Source: Streptomyces carminius (GTDB lineage Bacteria; Actinomycetota; Actinomycetes; Streptomycetales; Streptomycetaceae). Taken from it: DNA of 64,000 bases. The stretch's first letter is position 1. Every line of letters starts with the position of its first letter. The translations under genes and the position numbers were made by a program. This document shows positions 47,601 through 54,941 of this stretch, in pieces. The notes below the pieces were generated by a model. The model worked only from the letters and a program-made list of their open reading frames with translations, searched no databases and was not told the DNA's origin. The stretch is from contig NZ_PGGW01000005.1 in the NCBI RefSeq assembly GCF_002794255.1, positions 62,001-126,000 of the forward strand. The letters run 5' to 3'.

Positions 47601-49474
47601 ACGGCGGGGTCCGCCGGATCAAGGACGCCGAGGGCGTCGCCGACGCGCTGCGCGTCCTGGGCCCGCTCACCGACGCCGAACTGGCCGGACGAGGTGCCGA
47701 GCCGGAGTGGGTACGGGAGCTGGCCCGGGCCCGCCGCGCCATCGAGATCCGTATCGCGGGCCGGGAGCACTGGGCGGCGATCGAGGACGCCGGACGGCTG
47801 CGCGACGCCCTCGGCGCGGCACTGCCCGTCGGCGTGCCGGAGGCGTTCACCGAGCCCGTCCCCGATCCGCTGGGCGATCTGCTGGCCCGTTACGCCCGCA
47901 CCCGCGGCCCGTTCACCACGTCCCGGGCCGCCGGGCGCTTCGGGCTGGGCAGCGCCGTCGCCGACGGCGCGCTGCACCGGCTGGCGGCCGCCGGCCGGCT
48001 GGTCCAGGGCGAGTTCCATCCCTCCGGCACCGAGCAGGAGTGGTGCGACGCCGGTGTGCTGCGGAGGTTGCGCCGCCGGTCCCTGGCTGCGCTGCGCCAG
48101 GAGCTGGAACCGGTGCCGCCCGCGGCGCTCGCCGCCTTCCTCCCCCAGTGGCAGCAGCTGGGCGAGCAGCCGGGCACGGGCGGTCTGCGCGGCGCGGACG
48201 GACTGCTGCGCGCCGTCGAGCAGCTCCAGGGCGCGCCCGTGCCGGCCTCCGCCCTGGAGAAGCTGGTACTGCCTTCCCGGGTCACCGGCTACCACCCGGC
48301 GATGCTGGACGAGCTGACCGCCACCGGAGAGGTGGTCTGGGCGGGCGCGGGCGCGCTGCCCGGCAAGGACGGCTGGGTCCGCCTCCTGCTCGCCGACGCA
48401 GCTCCCCTGCTGCTGCCGCCCCCGCACCCGCTGGAGACGGGCGAGCTCCACGGGGCCGTGCTGGACACGCTCTCGGGCGGGTACGGGCTGTTCTTCCGGC
48501 AGATCGCCGAGCGGGTCCGCGCCGCCGGCCACCAGGCGCCCGACCCGGAACTGGCCGAGGTCCTGTGGGAGCTGGCCTGGTCCGGGCACCTCACCAACGA
48601 CACTCTCGCCCCGCTGCGCGCCCTGCTCGGTTCCGGCCGCACCGCCGGGGCCACGGCGCACCGCGCCAGGCGGAGCACCCCCCGGGGCCGGTACGGCACC
48701 CTGACGGCGCTGTCCTCCCCGGCTTCGTCGGCCTCCCTCTCCGCCCGCCGTCCCACCGCCTCCCGGAGCGGCCCGCCGACCGTGGCGGGCCGCTGGTCGC
48801 TGCTGTCCGAGCGGGAGGACGACCCCACTCTCCGCGCCCATGCCCTGGCCCGCACCCTGCTGGACCGGCACGGGGTGGTCACCCGGGGGGCGGTCGCCGC
48901 CGAGGGGGTGGAGGGCGGTTTCTCGGCCGCGTACCGCGTGCTGTCGGTCTTCGAGGAGAGCGGCCAGGCCCGGCGCGGCTATGTGGTGGAGGGCCTGGGC
49001 GCCGCGCAGTTCGCCGTGGACGGCGCGGTGGACCGGCTGCGCGCGATCGCCGCGGCCCGCGAGAAGCCGGCGGGCGCCCGGCCGCGCGCCGTCGTGCTCG
49101 CCGCCGCCGACCCGGCCAACGCCTACGGTGCCGCGCTGCCCTGGCCCGAGCCGCCGTCCGCCGAAGGCACGGCGGGCGGCCGGAGCACTGCCCACAAACC
49201 GGGCCGCAAGGCGGGTTCCCTGGTGGTCCTGGTCGACGGCGAGCTGGTCCTCTACCTGGAGCGGGGCGGCAGGACGCTGCTGGCCTGGCGGGACGGGGGC
49301 CCGTCGCTGGACGCCGCGGTCGAGGCGCTGGCCGGTGCCGCCCACCGGGGGGTGCTGGGCACCGTCACCGTGGAGCGTGCCAACGGCTCCCCCGTACTGG
49401 GCTCACCGCTCGGCCGCGCCCTGGAGGCGGCGGGCTTCCACGCCACCCCGCGCGGGCTGCGGCTGCGCGCCTGA
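44663..49474 (+). CDS. lhr: Lhr-family large ATP-dependent helicase
   Basis: A 1603-residue superfamily 2 helicase. Walker A APTGSGKT is at residues 49-56 and the DEVH box (ILDEVHAVAG) near 172; helicase motifs IV-VI follow (SSLELGIDMGAVDLV; QRVGRAGHQVG). Then come the winged-helix and Lhr-specific domains and a C-terminal extension. Lhr helicases translocate 3'-5' and are linked to DNA repair in actinobacteria. Two low-complexity insertions occur: Gly/Asp-rich near 755-800 and Ser/Arg-rich near 1330-1380. ATG 44663 and 44672 are both possible. It is followed by an Nei-type glycosylase gene and divergent from AraC. Confidence 0.93.
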   Translation: MDPMDRAPALDMFSPATRAWFAGAFHAPTAAQEGTWRAIAEERDVLAVAPTGSGKTLAAFLAALDRLAAAPPPADPVRRCRVLYVSPLKALAVDVERNLRSPLTGIRQESVRLGLPEPDIRVGIRSGDTPAAERRALARRPPDILITTPESLFLMLTSATRDALRGIGTVILDEVHAVAGTKRGAHLALSLERLDELLDRPARRIGLSATVRPVDEVARFLSPRRGARIVQPAAQKEFDLSVVVPVPDMGELGGSPAREAGGEGPGGQGDRPSIWPSVEERIADLVQAHRSTIVFVNSRRLAERLCNRLNEIAYERATGEPLPEDHSPAELMGGAGSAGGAPPVLARAHHGSVSKEQRAQVEEDLKAGRLPAVVATSSLELGIDMGAVDLVVQVESPPSVASGLQRVGRAGHQVGAVSSGVVLPKYRGDLVQAAVVTERMREGAIESLRVPANPLDVLAQQLVAMTALDTWDVDELLVVVRRAAPFASLPESAYTAVLDMLAGRYPSDAFAELRPRLVWDRVAHTVAGRPGAQRLAVTSGGTIPDRGLFGVFLAGADPKKGGGRVGELDEEMVYESRVGDVFTLGTTSWRIEDITRDRVLVTPAPGVPGRLPFWKGDQLGRPLELGRALGAFLREIGGLSAGAARERLAAAGLDEWAADNVLAYLGEQREACGHVPDDRTIVVERFRDELGDWRIVVHSPFGAQVHAPWALALGARLTERFGLDAQVMHADDGLVLRLPDADLAGFGLDDAFGEGFGDGPGDGPGGGFGTAPGAGAGAGTGQGPADPDQPPVGAADVLFDRDEVERIVTDRVGGSALFAARFRECAARALLLPRRDPGRRTPLWQQRQRAAQLLEVTSEFGSFPIVLEAVRECLQDVFDVPGLTELMGDVEARRVRLVEVTTPEPSPFARSLLFGYVAQYLYEGDSPLAERRAAALSLDSRLLAELLGRAELRELLDPEVLAELERELQWLPAAGGTGADGGVRRIKDAEGVADALRVLGPLTDAELAGRGAEPEWVRELARARRAIEIRIAGREHWAAIEDAGRLRDALGAALPVGVPEAFTEPVPDPLGDLLARYARTRGPFTTSRAAGRFGLGSAVADGALHRLAAAGRLVQGEFHPSGTEQEWCDAGVLRRLRRRSLAALRQELEPVPPAALAAFLPQWQQLGEQPGTGGLRGADGLLRAVEQLQGAPVPASALEKLVLPSRVTGYHPAMLDELTATGEVVWAGAGALPGKDGWVRLLLADAAPLLLPPPHPLETGELHGAVLDTLSGGYGLFFRQIAERVRAAGHQAPDPELAEVLWELAWSGHLTNDTLAPLRALLGSGRTAGATAHRARRSTPRGRYGTLTALSSPASSASLSARRPTASRSGPPTVAGRWSLLSEREDDPTLRAHALARTLLDRHGVVTRGAVAAEGVEGGFSAAYRVLSVFEESGQARRGYVVEGLGAAQFAVDGAVDRLRAIAAAREKPAGARPRAVVLAAADPANAYGAALPWPEPPSAEGTAGGRSTAHKPGRKAGSLVVLVDGELVLYLERGGRTLLAWRDGGPSLDAAVEALAGAAHRGVLGTVTVERANGSPVLGSPLGRALEAAGFHATPRGLRLRA

Positions 49475-49594
49475 CGTCCGCCGGCGGGCCGGGGCGGCAG
49501 GCGGCGTGCCACAGTGGGAGCGGCGGGCATACGCCGCGGCCGTACGTCCGGCCCGGTGGCCCGCGGACGAGGACGAGGAGGGAGAGCTCTTCCC

Positions 49595-50407
49595 ATGCCC
49601 GAGGGGGACACCGTCTGGCGCACGGCCCGGCAGCTGCACCGCGCGCTGTCGGGAGCCCCACTGGTCCACTGCGATCTACGGGTGCCCCGGCTGGCCACCA
49701 CCGATCTGGCCGGCCGCGAGGTGCTGGAGACCCTCCCGCGCGGCAAGCACCTCCTGACCCGCTTCGAGGGTGGCCTGACGCTCCACTCCCATCTGCGGAT
49801 GGACGGCGCCTGGCGCACCTATGCCGCCGGTGGGCGGTGGCGCGGCGGCCCGGGACACCAGATCCGCGCCGTCCTGGCCACCGCGGCGCGGACCGCCGTG
49901 GGCTACCGCCTCCCCGTCCTGGAACTGCTGCGCACCACCGAGGAGGACCGGGTGGTGGGCCATCTCGGCCCGGATCTCCTCGGCCCCGACTGGGACCCGG
50001 CCGAGGCACTGCGGCGGCTGCTCTCCGACCCCGGCCGACCGCTCGCCGAGGCGCTGCTCGACCAGCGCAACCTGGCCGGGATCGGGAACGTCTTCGCGGC
50101 GGAGCTGTGCTTCCTGGTACGGGCCGGCCCCTGGCTTCCGATCGGCGTGCTTCCCTCCCCCGAGCGCCTGCCCGCCCTGGCCAGGAAGCTGCTGGAGGTC
50201 AACAAGGACCGGCCCCGGCGCGTCACCACCGGTGGTGTCCCCGGCCGGAGCAGCGGTCTGTGGGTGTACGGCCGTGCGGGGAGTCCGTGTCTGCGCTGCG
50301 GCACCACCGTCCGCAGCCGGCTGCCCGACCCGTCCGACGGGCAGCGTCTGGCGTACTGGTGCCCGGGCTGCCAGACGGGGCCCGCCCCGGCCCCGTCCTC
50401 CCGCTGA
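49595..50407 (+). CDS. nei: Fpg/Nei-family DNA glycosylase (endonuclease VIII type)
   Basis: A 270-residue base-excision repair enzyme. It starts P2-E3-G-D-T-V, where the exposed Pro2 is the catalytic nucleophile, and E3 is the general acid. The H2TH region (LDQRNLAGIGNVFAAE) and the zinc finger (C-L-R-C ... C-P-G-C) are present. PEGDTV is typical of Nei rather than Fpg. ATG 49595 has GAGGGAG upstream. Lhr and Nei proteins are linked in actinobacteria, and these two genes are 120 bp apart on the same strand. Confidence 0.92.
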   Translation: MPEGDTVWRTARQLHRALSGAPLVHCDLRVPRLATTDLAGREVLETLPRGKHLLTRFEGGLTLHSHLRMDGAWRTYAAGGRWRGGPGHQIRAVLATAARTAVGYRLPVLELLRTTEEDRVVGHLGPDLLGPDWDPAEALRRLLSDPGRPLAEALLDQRNLAGIGNVFAAELCFLVRAGPWLPIGVLPSPERLPALARKLLEVNKDRPRRVTTGGVPGRSSGLWVYGRAGSPCLRCGTTVRSRLPDPSDGQRLAYWCPGCQTGPAPAPSSR

Positions 50408-50581
50408 CCGCCCGGGGGACACCGCGGGACGGCCCCCGCCGTGCCGTTCCGCGCGCCACCGCGGACCGCGTGGAACGGCACCTGTCCGTACCCCTCGCCA
50501 GCCCTTGCCACCCCTTGCCGGGACTGTGCCCACGTGCCGCCCGCTGCCCGCCCGCCGGATCCGGCACACGGGAGAGCACGG

Positions 50582-50632
50582 ACCGCCATGGGCCCGGCCC
50601 GGTCTTCTCGACCGGGCCGGGCCCATGGCGGT
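50582..50632. terminator. Bidirectional terminator between nei and clgR (23-bp perfect stem)
   Basis: A 23-bp perfect stem (left arm accgccatgggcccggcc...) has a TTCTC loop and is followed by TTGTT. It lies between the convergent nei and clgR genes and would end both. Confidence 0.88.
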
Positions 50633-50662
50633 TTGTTCCGGCGTGTGCTCAGTGCGCGCCGG

Positions 50663-51046
50663 TCAGGCGGCGACGACGTCGACGGCTTCCGTGGGCGCCT
50701 TGATGGTCACCCGCTCCTCCGGGCGGCCCGTGACCGACGTCACGGACACCGGGTTGAGAACGGGGCGGCGCATCGGCGCGGGCACCGTGTCGCTCGCCGC
50801 GGACTGCGCCAGCTCCGCGAGCGCCAGTTCGTCACTGACCTCCCGCATCAGCTCGGACATCCGCACGTCCAACGCCTCGCAGATCGACGCGAGCAGTTCG
50901 GAGGAAGCCTCCTTCTGCCCCCGCTCGACCTCCGAGAGGTAGCCGAGCGAAACCCGGGCGGATGAGGAGACTTCGCGCAGGGTACGGCCCTGGCGCTGGC
51001 GCTGCCGACGCAGCACGTCACCCAGCAGGCGACGGAGCAGAATCAT
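50663..51046 (-). CDS. clgR: Clp-gene regulator ClgR (XRE-family)
   Basis: ClgR activates genes for Clp proteases and Lon. The 127-residue protein has an XRE HTH (about residues 22-66: [19 protein letters not shown]) and ends in Val-Val-Ala-Ala. A C-terminal Ala-Ala is known in Streptomyces ClgR as the signal for its degradation by ClpP, giving negative feedback. ATG 51046 has AGGAGGG 9 bases upstream. It is downstream of cinA on the same strand, 94 bp away. Confidence 0.92.
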   Translation of the reverse strand: MILLRRLLGDVLRRQRQRQGRTLREVSSSARVSLGYLSEVERGQKEASSELLASICEALDVRMSELMREVSDELALAELAQSAASDTVPAPMRRPVLNPVSVTSVTGRPEERVTIKAPTEAVDVVAA

Positions 51047-51140
51047 CGGTGGCTCCCTCCTAGGACCGCTGACCCGGATCCTTCATGCCCCACCGTACCG
51101 CCTACAACCGCGGCCGTGCGGGGAGCGATGCTGTGTTCAC

Positions 51141-51743
51141 TCAGGGCTGCAAACATCCATTCCCCCCACTGTGTTCCGTATCCTTTGTCGCCGCATTTTC
51201 CACAAGTTCGCTCAAGAACAGCCGGATCACCGCGCATACGCTCCCGGCCCGGATTCCCGCCCGGTCCCCTTCCAGGTCCAGGGAAAGCGCCACGGGTGCG
51301 GTGTCCGGACCGGCGACCGCCACATGGACCCTGCCGACCGGCTGTCCGTCCTGCGGCTCGGGACCCGCGACCCCGGTCGTCGCCAGGCCCCAGTCCGTGC
51401 CCAGCACCCGCCGTACGCCGGCCGCCATCTGGCGGGCCACCTCGGGGTCGACCGCGCCCCGCTCCGCCAGCAGGTCCGCGTCCACGCCCAGCACCCGGTG
51501 CTTGACCTCGGTGGCGTAGGCGGTCACCGAACCGCGGACGGTCGCCGAGGCGCCGGGGGCGGCCGTCAGCTCGGCGGCGACCAGCCCGCCGGTGAGCGAC
51601 TCGGCGGCGGCGACGGTCTGGCCGCGGTCGGCGAGCAGCTTCAGGGCCTGTGCGGTCTCCCCGGTGTCCCCGACGGTCTCGGGCGCCTCGGGGGACTCGG
51701 GGGTCTCGGGGGACTCGACGATTCCGGCGCGCTCGTCACTCAT
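51141..51743 (-). CDS. cinA: CinA-family nicotinamide-nucleotide amidase (PncC-like)
   Basis: A 200-residue protein of the CinA C-terminal family, which deamidates nicotinamide mononucleotide in NAD recycling. It has A-E-S-L-T-G-G, G-S-V-T-A-Y-A, and T-G-V-A-G-P motifs. The first 30 residues (ESPETPESPEAPE) are low complexity and probably disordered. ATG 51743 overlaps the last bases of pgsA. Confidence 0.92.
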   Translation of the reverse strand: MSDERAGIVESPETPESPEAPETVGDTGETAQALKLLADRGQTVAAAESLTGGLVAAELTAAPGASATVRGSVTAYATEVKHRVLGVDADLLAERGAVDPEVARQMAAGVRRVLGTDWGLATTGVAGPEPQDGQPVGRVHVAVAGPDTAPVALSLDLEGDRAGIRAGSVCAVIRLFLSELVENAATKDTEHSGGNGCLQP

Positions 51744-52377
51744 GGCCGTCCTCCGCCGCCGTCCCGGCCCGCCGCAGGACCACGGCCTGCCGTACGTAGT
51801 CCAGACCGGTGCCCACCGTCAGGACCACGGCCAGGGCCATCACCCACCAGCGCAGGGTGGCCAGCGGCCCGGTCAGCGCCAGGATGTACATGCCCACCGC
51901 GATTCCCTGGGCGAGGGTCTTCAGTTTTCCGCCGCGGCTGGCCGGGATGACACCGTGCCGGATCACCCAGAAGCGCATCAGCGTGATGCCGAGTTCCCGG
52001 AGGAGGATCACCACCGTCACCCACCAGGGCAGGTCGGAGAGCGCCGAGAGGCAGATCAGCGCCGCGCCCATGATCGCCTTGTCCGCGATCGGATCGGCGA
52101 TCTTGCCGAAGTCCGTGACCAGGTTGTACCGCCTGGCCAGCTCTCCGTCGAAAAGGTCCGTGATCATGGCGACGGTGAAGGCCGCCCAGGCGAAGGAGCG
52201 CCAGGCCGGATCGTGCCCGCCGTCGGCGAGCATCAGGAACACGAAGCCCGGCACCAGCAGCAGCCGGATCATCGTGAGGATGTTGGCGATGTTCCACAGA
52301 CCCGCCTTGCGGGCGGCCGCCCTCTCCGGTCCCGCCGTTGTTCCGCCCCTCGCCGCAGAGGCCGGGATGTCCGTCAT
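51736..52377 (-). CDS. pgsA: CDP-diacylglycerol-glycerol-3-phosphate 3-phosphatidyltransferase
   Basis: PgsA makes phosphatidylglycerophosphate for membrane phospholipids. The 213-residue protein has the CDP-alcohol phosphotransferase motif D-G-x2-A-R-x8-G-x3-D-x3-D ([20 protein letters not shown], then I-A-D) and several transmembrane helices. ATG 52377 overlaps the rimO stop (ATGA), and its end overlaps the cinA start, so the three are one transcript. Confidence 0.95.
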   Translation of the reverse strand: MTDIPASAARGGTTAGPERAAARKAGLWNIANILTMIRLLLVPGFVFLMLADGGHDPAWRSFAWAAFTVAMITDLFDGELARRYNLVTDFGKIADPIADKAIMGAALICLSALSDLPWWVTVVILLRELGITLMRFWVIRHGVIPASRGGKLKTLAQGIAVGMYILALTGPLATLRWWVMALAVVLTVGTGLDYVRQAVVLRRAGTAAEDGHE

Positions 52378-53891
52378 GCAGTACCCGCCTCCTCATTCCG
52401 GGGGCGCCCCCGGACGACGTCCGGGAACGGCTCGGCAACGAGATCCACACCCTCGCTCGCCACCACCTTCGCTTCGACCAGTTGTCCCACGGAGAACCCC
52501 GAGGAGGCGCCCTGGCCGGTGAGGAACACCTGCCCATCGGTCTCGGGTGCCTGGTGCTCCCCTCGTCCGACCGGCCCGTCCTCCTCGTCCACCGACTCGA
52601 CCAGCACCCGTACGGTCTCGCCGACGCGCTCCTCCGCGCGCTGCGCGGTCAGCTCCTCGGCCAGCCGGGAGACGCGGTCCAGCCGCTCGGCCACCGTCTC
52701 CGGGTCGGTCTTGTCCTCGTAGGTCGCCGCTTCGGTACCTTCCTCGTCCGAGTACCCGAAGACACCGATCGCATCCAGCCTCGCCTCGGTCAGAAAACGC
52801 TCCAGCTCGGCCAGGTCCGCCTCGGTCTCACCGGGGAAGCCCACGATGAAGTTCGACCGGACGCCCGCCTGCGGCGCCCCGGCGCGGATGGTCCGGAGCA
52901 GTTCCAGGAAGCGCTCGGTGTCGCCGAAGCGGCGCATGGCGCGCAGTACGCCCGGGGCCGAGTGCTGGAAGGACAGGTCGAAGTAGGGGGCGACCTTCTC
53001 GGTCCCGGTCAGGACGTCGATCAGGCCGGGGCGCAGCTCGGCGGGCTGCAGGTAGCTGACCCGGATCCGCTCGACGCCGTCCACGGCGGCGAGCTCGGGC
53101 AGCAGTGTCTCCAGCAGCCGGATGTCGCCGAGGTCCTTGCCGTAGGAGGTGTTGTTCTCGGAGACCAGCATGATCTCCTTCACCCCCTGCCCGGCCAGCC
53201 ACCGGGTCTCGGTCAGCACGTCGGAGGGACGGCGGGAGACGAAGGACCCGCGGAAGGAGGGGATGGCGCAGAACGAGCACCGCCGGTCGCAGCCCGAGGC
53301 CAGCTTCACCGAGGCGACCGGGCTGCTGCCCAGCCTGCGCCGCAGCGGCGCCCGCGGTCCGGAGGCCGGGGCCAGCCCGTCGGGCAGGTCGGCGGGGGGC
53401 GCGGGCACCGCGCCGTGTCCGGGCAGTGCGACATCGGCGCCCTGCCGCTCGGCCGGACTGATCGGCAGCAGTCTGCGCCGGTCACGAGGGGTGTGCGGAA
53501 CGTGCGACCCTCCGGCGAGGATGGTCTGCAGCCGCTCGGAGATGTCGGTGTAGTCGTCGAAGCCGAGCACTCCGTCGGCCTCGGGCAGCGCCTCGGCGAG
53601 CTCCTTGCCGTAGCGCTCCGCCATGCAGCCGACGGCGACCACGGCCCTGGTGCGGCCGCCCGCCTCGGACGCGGCCGTCTTGAGGTCGTTCGCCTCCAGC
53701 AGGGCGTCGACGGAGTCCTTCTTGGCGGCCTCGACGAAACCGCAGGTGTTGACGACGGCGACGTCCGCGTCGGCGGCGTCCTCGACGAGTTCCCAGCCGT
53801 CCGCCGCCAGACGGCCCGCGAGCTCCTCCGAGTCCACCTCGTTACGGGCGCAGCCAAGGGTGACGAGTGCGACGGTACGGCGTTCAGGCAT
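52374..53891 (-). CDS. rimO: Ribosomal protein S12 methylthiotransferase RimO
   Basis: RimO adds a methylthio group to an aspartate of ribosomal protein S12. The 505-residue radical SAM enzyme has cluster cysteines C14, C50 and C89, the SAM motif C201-x3-C205-x2-C208, and a C-terminal TRAM domain. An insertion of about 45 residues ([20 protein letters not shown], residues 151-190) before the radical SAM domain is low complexity. ATG 53891 begins M-P-E-R-R-T-V. It starts the rimO-pgsA-cinA overlapping set. Confidence 0.95.
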   Translation of the reverse strand: MPERRTVALVTLGCARNEVDSEELAGRLAADGWELVEDAADADVAVVNTCGFVEAAKKDSVDALLEANDLKTAASEAGGRTRAVVAVGCMAERYGKELAEALPEADGVLGFDDYTDISERLQTILAGGSHVPHTPRDRRRLLPISPAERQGADVALPGHGAVPAPPADLPDGLAPASGPRAPLRRRLGSSPVASVKLASGCDRRCSFCAIPSFRGSFVSRRPSDVLTETRWLAGQGVKEIMLVSENNTSYGKDLGDIRLLETLLPELAAVDGVERIRVSYLQPAELRPGLIDVLTGTEKVAPYFDLSFQHSAPGVLRAMRRFGDTERFLELLRTIRAGAPQAGVRSNFIVGFPGETEADLAELERFLTEARLDAIGVFGYSDEEGTEAATYEDKTDPETVAERLDRVSRLAEELTAQRAEERVGETVRVLVESVDEEDGPVGRGEHQAPETDGQVFLTGQGASSGFSVGQLVEAKVVASEGVDLVAEPFPDVVRGRPRNEEAGTA

Positions 53892-53952
53892 GGCCTCAGC
53901 CTACTTCGTCCCGGTCACGCCCCCCGCCCGCAGGGTTCCTCCGTCCCGCCGC

Positions 53953-54759
53953 TCAGCCCTGCTCGGGATCGCCCTTGGTGTAGCTGACCCGCTGCACCTG
54001 ACCGTTCTCGCCGGCCCTGCCGACCTCCTTGCCGTTGACATAGAGGGTGACCGCGCCCGCGTTGCCGAGGACCAGGTTGATCTGCTCGTCGTCGGTGAAG
54101 GTCCGCGACTCGCCGTCCTTGAGGACGTTCTCCTCCAGCAGCCGTCCGTCGTGGCCCTCGGCGGAGAACCAGCTCTGTCCGTCCTCGGCCACCAGCTTGA
54201 CCGTGACCTTGTCCGCCGGGGCGGCGGCGATGGCGCTGTCGGACTCGGTCGGGCCCGGGGCCGGCTTGCGGTCGGCGGGCTTGGCCGGATCCGTGGTCCC
54301 GGTGGGTTCGGGGACCTCCTGCCGGGCGGTCGGAGGACGCTCCGCGTCGTCGTCGCCGGTGAACAGGGTGAAGCCGACGAAGCCGACCACCGCCACGATC
54401 GCCGCGACCATGGCCGCGGTCCAGTTGGGGCGGGACGGCTCGGGACGGATGCGCTCCGCCTCGAAGAGGGTGGCCGCCGGGGTCGGCTCCGGGCGCCCGC
54501 CGTGTTCGGCGTCGTACCGCGCCAGCAGCTCCTCCGGATCGAGACCGACGACCTTGGCCAGGGTGCGGAGATGCCCCCGGGCGTAGACGTCGCCCCCGCA
54601 CCGGGAGAAGTCGTCCTGCTCGATGGCGTGCACGATCGGGACGCGGATACGGGTGGCGGTACTGACTTCGTCGACCGTCAGCCGTGCGTCGATACGGGCC
54701 TGCTGAATCGCCTGACCGACGGAAGGCCGGTCTTCTGGGGAGGAGTTGCCGATGGACAC
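53953..54759 (-). CDS. RodZ-like helix-turn-helix membrane protein
   Basis: A 268-residue protein with an N-terminal XRE-like HTH (about 14-75), a transmembrane segment (near 113-136) and a C-terminal DUF4115-like domain (about 175-268), the RodZ arrangement linked to the cell-shape/cytoskeleton system. GTG 54759 has AAAGG upstream. The gene lies between ftsK and rimO on the same strand. RodZ-like function is inferred from the domain order. Confidence 0.85.
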   Translation of the reverse strand: MSIGNSSPEDRPSVGQAIQQARIDARLTVDEVSTATRIRVPIVHAIEQDDFSRCGGDVYARGHLRTLAKVVGLDPEELLARYDAEHGGRPEPTPAATLFEAERIRPEPSRPNWTAAMVAAIVAVVGFVGFTLFTGDDDAERPPTARQEVPEPTGTTDPAKPADRKPAPGPTESDSAIAAAPADKVTVKLVAEDGQSWFSAEGHDGRLLEENVLKDGESRTFTDDEQINLVLGNAGAVTLYVNGKEVGRAGENGQVQRVSYTKGDPEQG

Positions 54760-54941
54760 GAGGGCGCCTTTCGAGCGTGAGCCACCTGCTGGGTACTCAG
54801 TCTAAAGGGGGTGCTGAAGGGTCGGGCAAGCGGGCGGGAGGAGTCTGTCCGCCATAGGGATGGGCTTGCCCGCCCGCCGGCGGCCACATGCCCCGATCTT
54901 CCCCCCGATTGACGCCTTGCCAGGAGAAATGGTTGCCCCTC
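54760..54941. other. Gap of 182 bp between ftsK and the RodZ-like gene
   Basis: The stretch holds cgggcaag (near 54823-54830) pairing with cttgcccg (near 54865-54872), a weak 8-bp inverted repeat. No other feature is obvious. Confidence 0.35.

Noticed and set aside
44918..49345. A 1475-codon open frame opposite lhr
   Set aside because: It lies wholly within lhr; its composition (Gly, Arg, Gln, Pro) and lack of motifs mark it as a shadow.
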